From assembly GCA_021824845.1 (NCBI GenBank), contig JAKAJY010000113.1, positions 1-6,186 of the forward strand: a stretch of 6,186 nt of DNA, given 5' to 3'. The notes beneath the pieces are model-generated. The model was not told the origin of the DNA. It saw only the letters and a program-made list of their open reading frames with translations, and made no database searches. The DNA comes from an archaeon (GTDB lineage Archaea > Thermoproteota > Nitrososphaeria > Nitrososphaerales > Nitrosopumilaceae). The position numbers and the translations under genes are program-made. Shown piece after piece: positions 6,004 to 6,186 of the stretch (within the stretch, counting starts at the first letter, position 1; each line of letters starts with the position of its first letter).

Positions 6004-6186
6004 TTATTTTTGTGGTTTTTTTGCTGGTTTAATCATGGAAACAAAATATTTGTGCCACGATACATCAGTCGTTAGCTCTGGGTGAAATGCAACACCCAAA
6101 ATGTTTCCTTGTTTTACTGCAACTATTTTTTCATTGAATTTTGATACTGTTTGTACATCTTTTCCCATTCCTTCGATTGAGGGGGC
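6004..6186 (-). CDS. pdxT: Pyridoxal 5'-phosphate synthase glutaminase subunit, C-terminal part
   Basis: Read on the minus strand from the window edge, 60 residues end at a TAA (6006-6004). They begin APSIEGMGKDV, continue through FNEKIVAVKQGNILGVAFHPELT, and end in a lysine-rich tail. This is the C-terminal part of the class I glutamine amidotransferase PdxT, which releases ammonia from glutamine and passes it to PdxS for PLP synthesis. The HPE triplet (residues 35-37 of this fragment) supplies the His and Glu of the Cys-His-Glu triad; the nucleophile cysteine lies outside the window. The IEGMG and VAFHPELT wording is specific to PdxT among amidotransferases. The gene is convergent with valS, and its start and pdxS are not visible. 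Confidence 0.93.
   Translation of the reverse strand, partial: APSIEGMGKDVQTVSKFNEKIVAVKQGNILGVAFHPELTTDVSWHKYFVSMIKPAKKPQK
6007..6021 (+). terminator. T-tracts downstream of valS, inside the end of pdxT
   Basis: On the plus strand T5 (6007-6011) and T6 (6016-6021) lie about 100 bases past the valS stop. They encode the lysine-rich tail of pdxT on the other strand. Paired T-tracts are typical of archaeal intrinsic terminators, so these may end the valS transcript. This is inference from composition only. Confidence 0.3.

Noticed and set aside
1..6186. CRISPR array, insertion sequence, prophage or integration site
   Set aside because: There are no regularly spaced repeats, transposase or integrase motifs, or terminal inverted repeats. 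Gene content is housekeeping throughout.

Overview
The window looks like a piece of an archaeal chromosome, most probably a thaumarchaeon (Nitrososphaerota, ammonia-oxidiser type). This is inferred from remembered family resemblance of the proteins, not from a search. Supporting signs are an archaeal-type PurB that begins MPILPIDGGRYG, a short ValRS without a C-terminal coiled coil, a moderately AT-rich composition, few Shine-Dalgarno-like sequences, and several genes whose best start codon lies about 25-28 bases downstream of a TATA-like box, as expected for leaderless archaeal mRNAs.

Layout, left to right. Bases 1-101 hold the N-terminal part of a minus-strand ribbon-helix-helix (CopG-like) protein that runs off the left edge. 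It is divergent from purB (238-1599, plus), with a 136-base intergenic region carrying three copies of a GTAGA-type motif. The last 8 bases of purB overlap the end of a minus-strand gene (1592-2341) for a stand-alone asparagine-synthase-type ATP-pyrophosphatase domain with no glutaminase domain. That gene is divergent from a small pterin-4a-carbinolamine dehydratase gene (2428-2712, plus). Next, with its own TATA box, comes a two-domain protein (2767-3588, plus): an N-terminal restriction-endonuclease-fold-like domain joined to a COG0720 (QueD/PTPS) domain. The valyl-tRNA synthetase gene (3593-5911, plus) follows after 4 bases and is probably co-transcribed with it. At the right edge is the 3' end of pdxT (minus), convergent with valS.

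These are mostly housekeeping functions: purine synthesis, amide or ATP-activation chemistry, pterin or 7-deazaguanine chemistry, tRNA charging and PLP synthesis. They do not form one obvious pathway. The closest functional pairing is the carbinolamine dehydratase next to the COG0720 protein. I see no tRNA, rRNA, CRISPR array, insertion sequence or phage gene. The most unusual item is the nuclease-like/COG0720 fusion. The compact arrangement, with T-tracts for one gene lying inside the coding end of the convergent neighbour, is the second point of interest. I did not find a clear previously undescribed multi-gene system.
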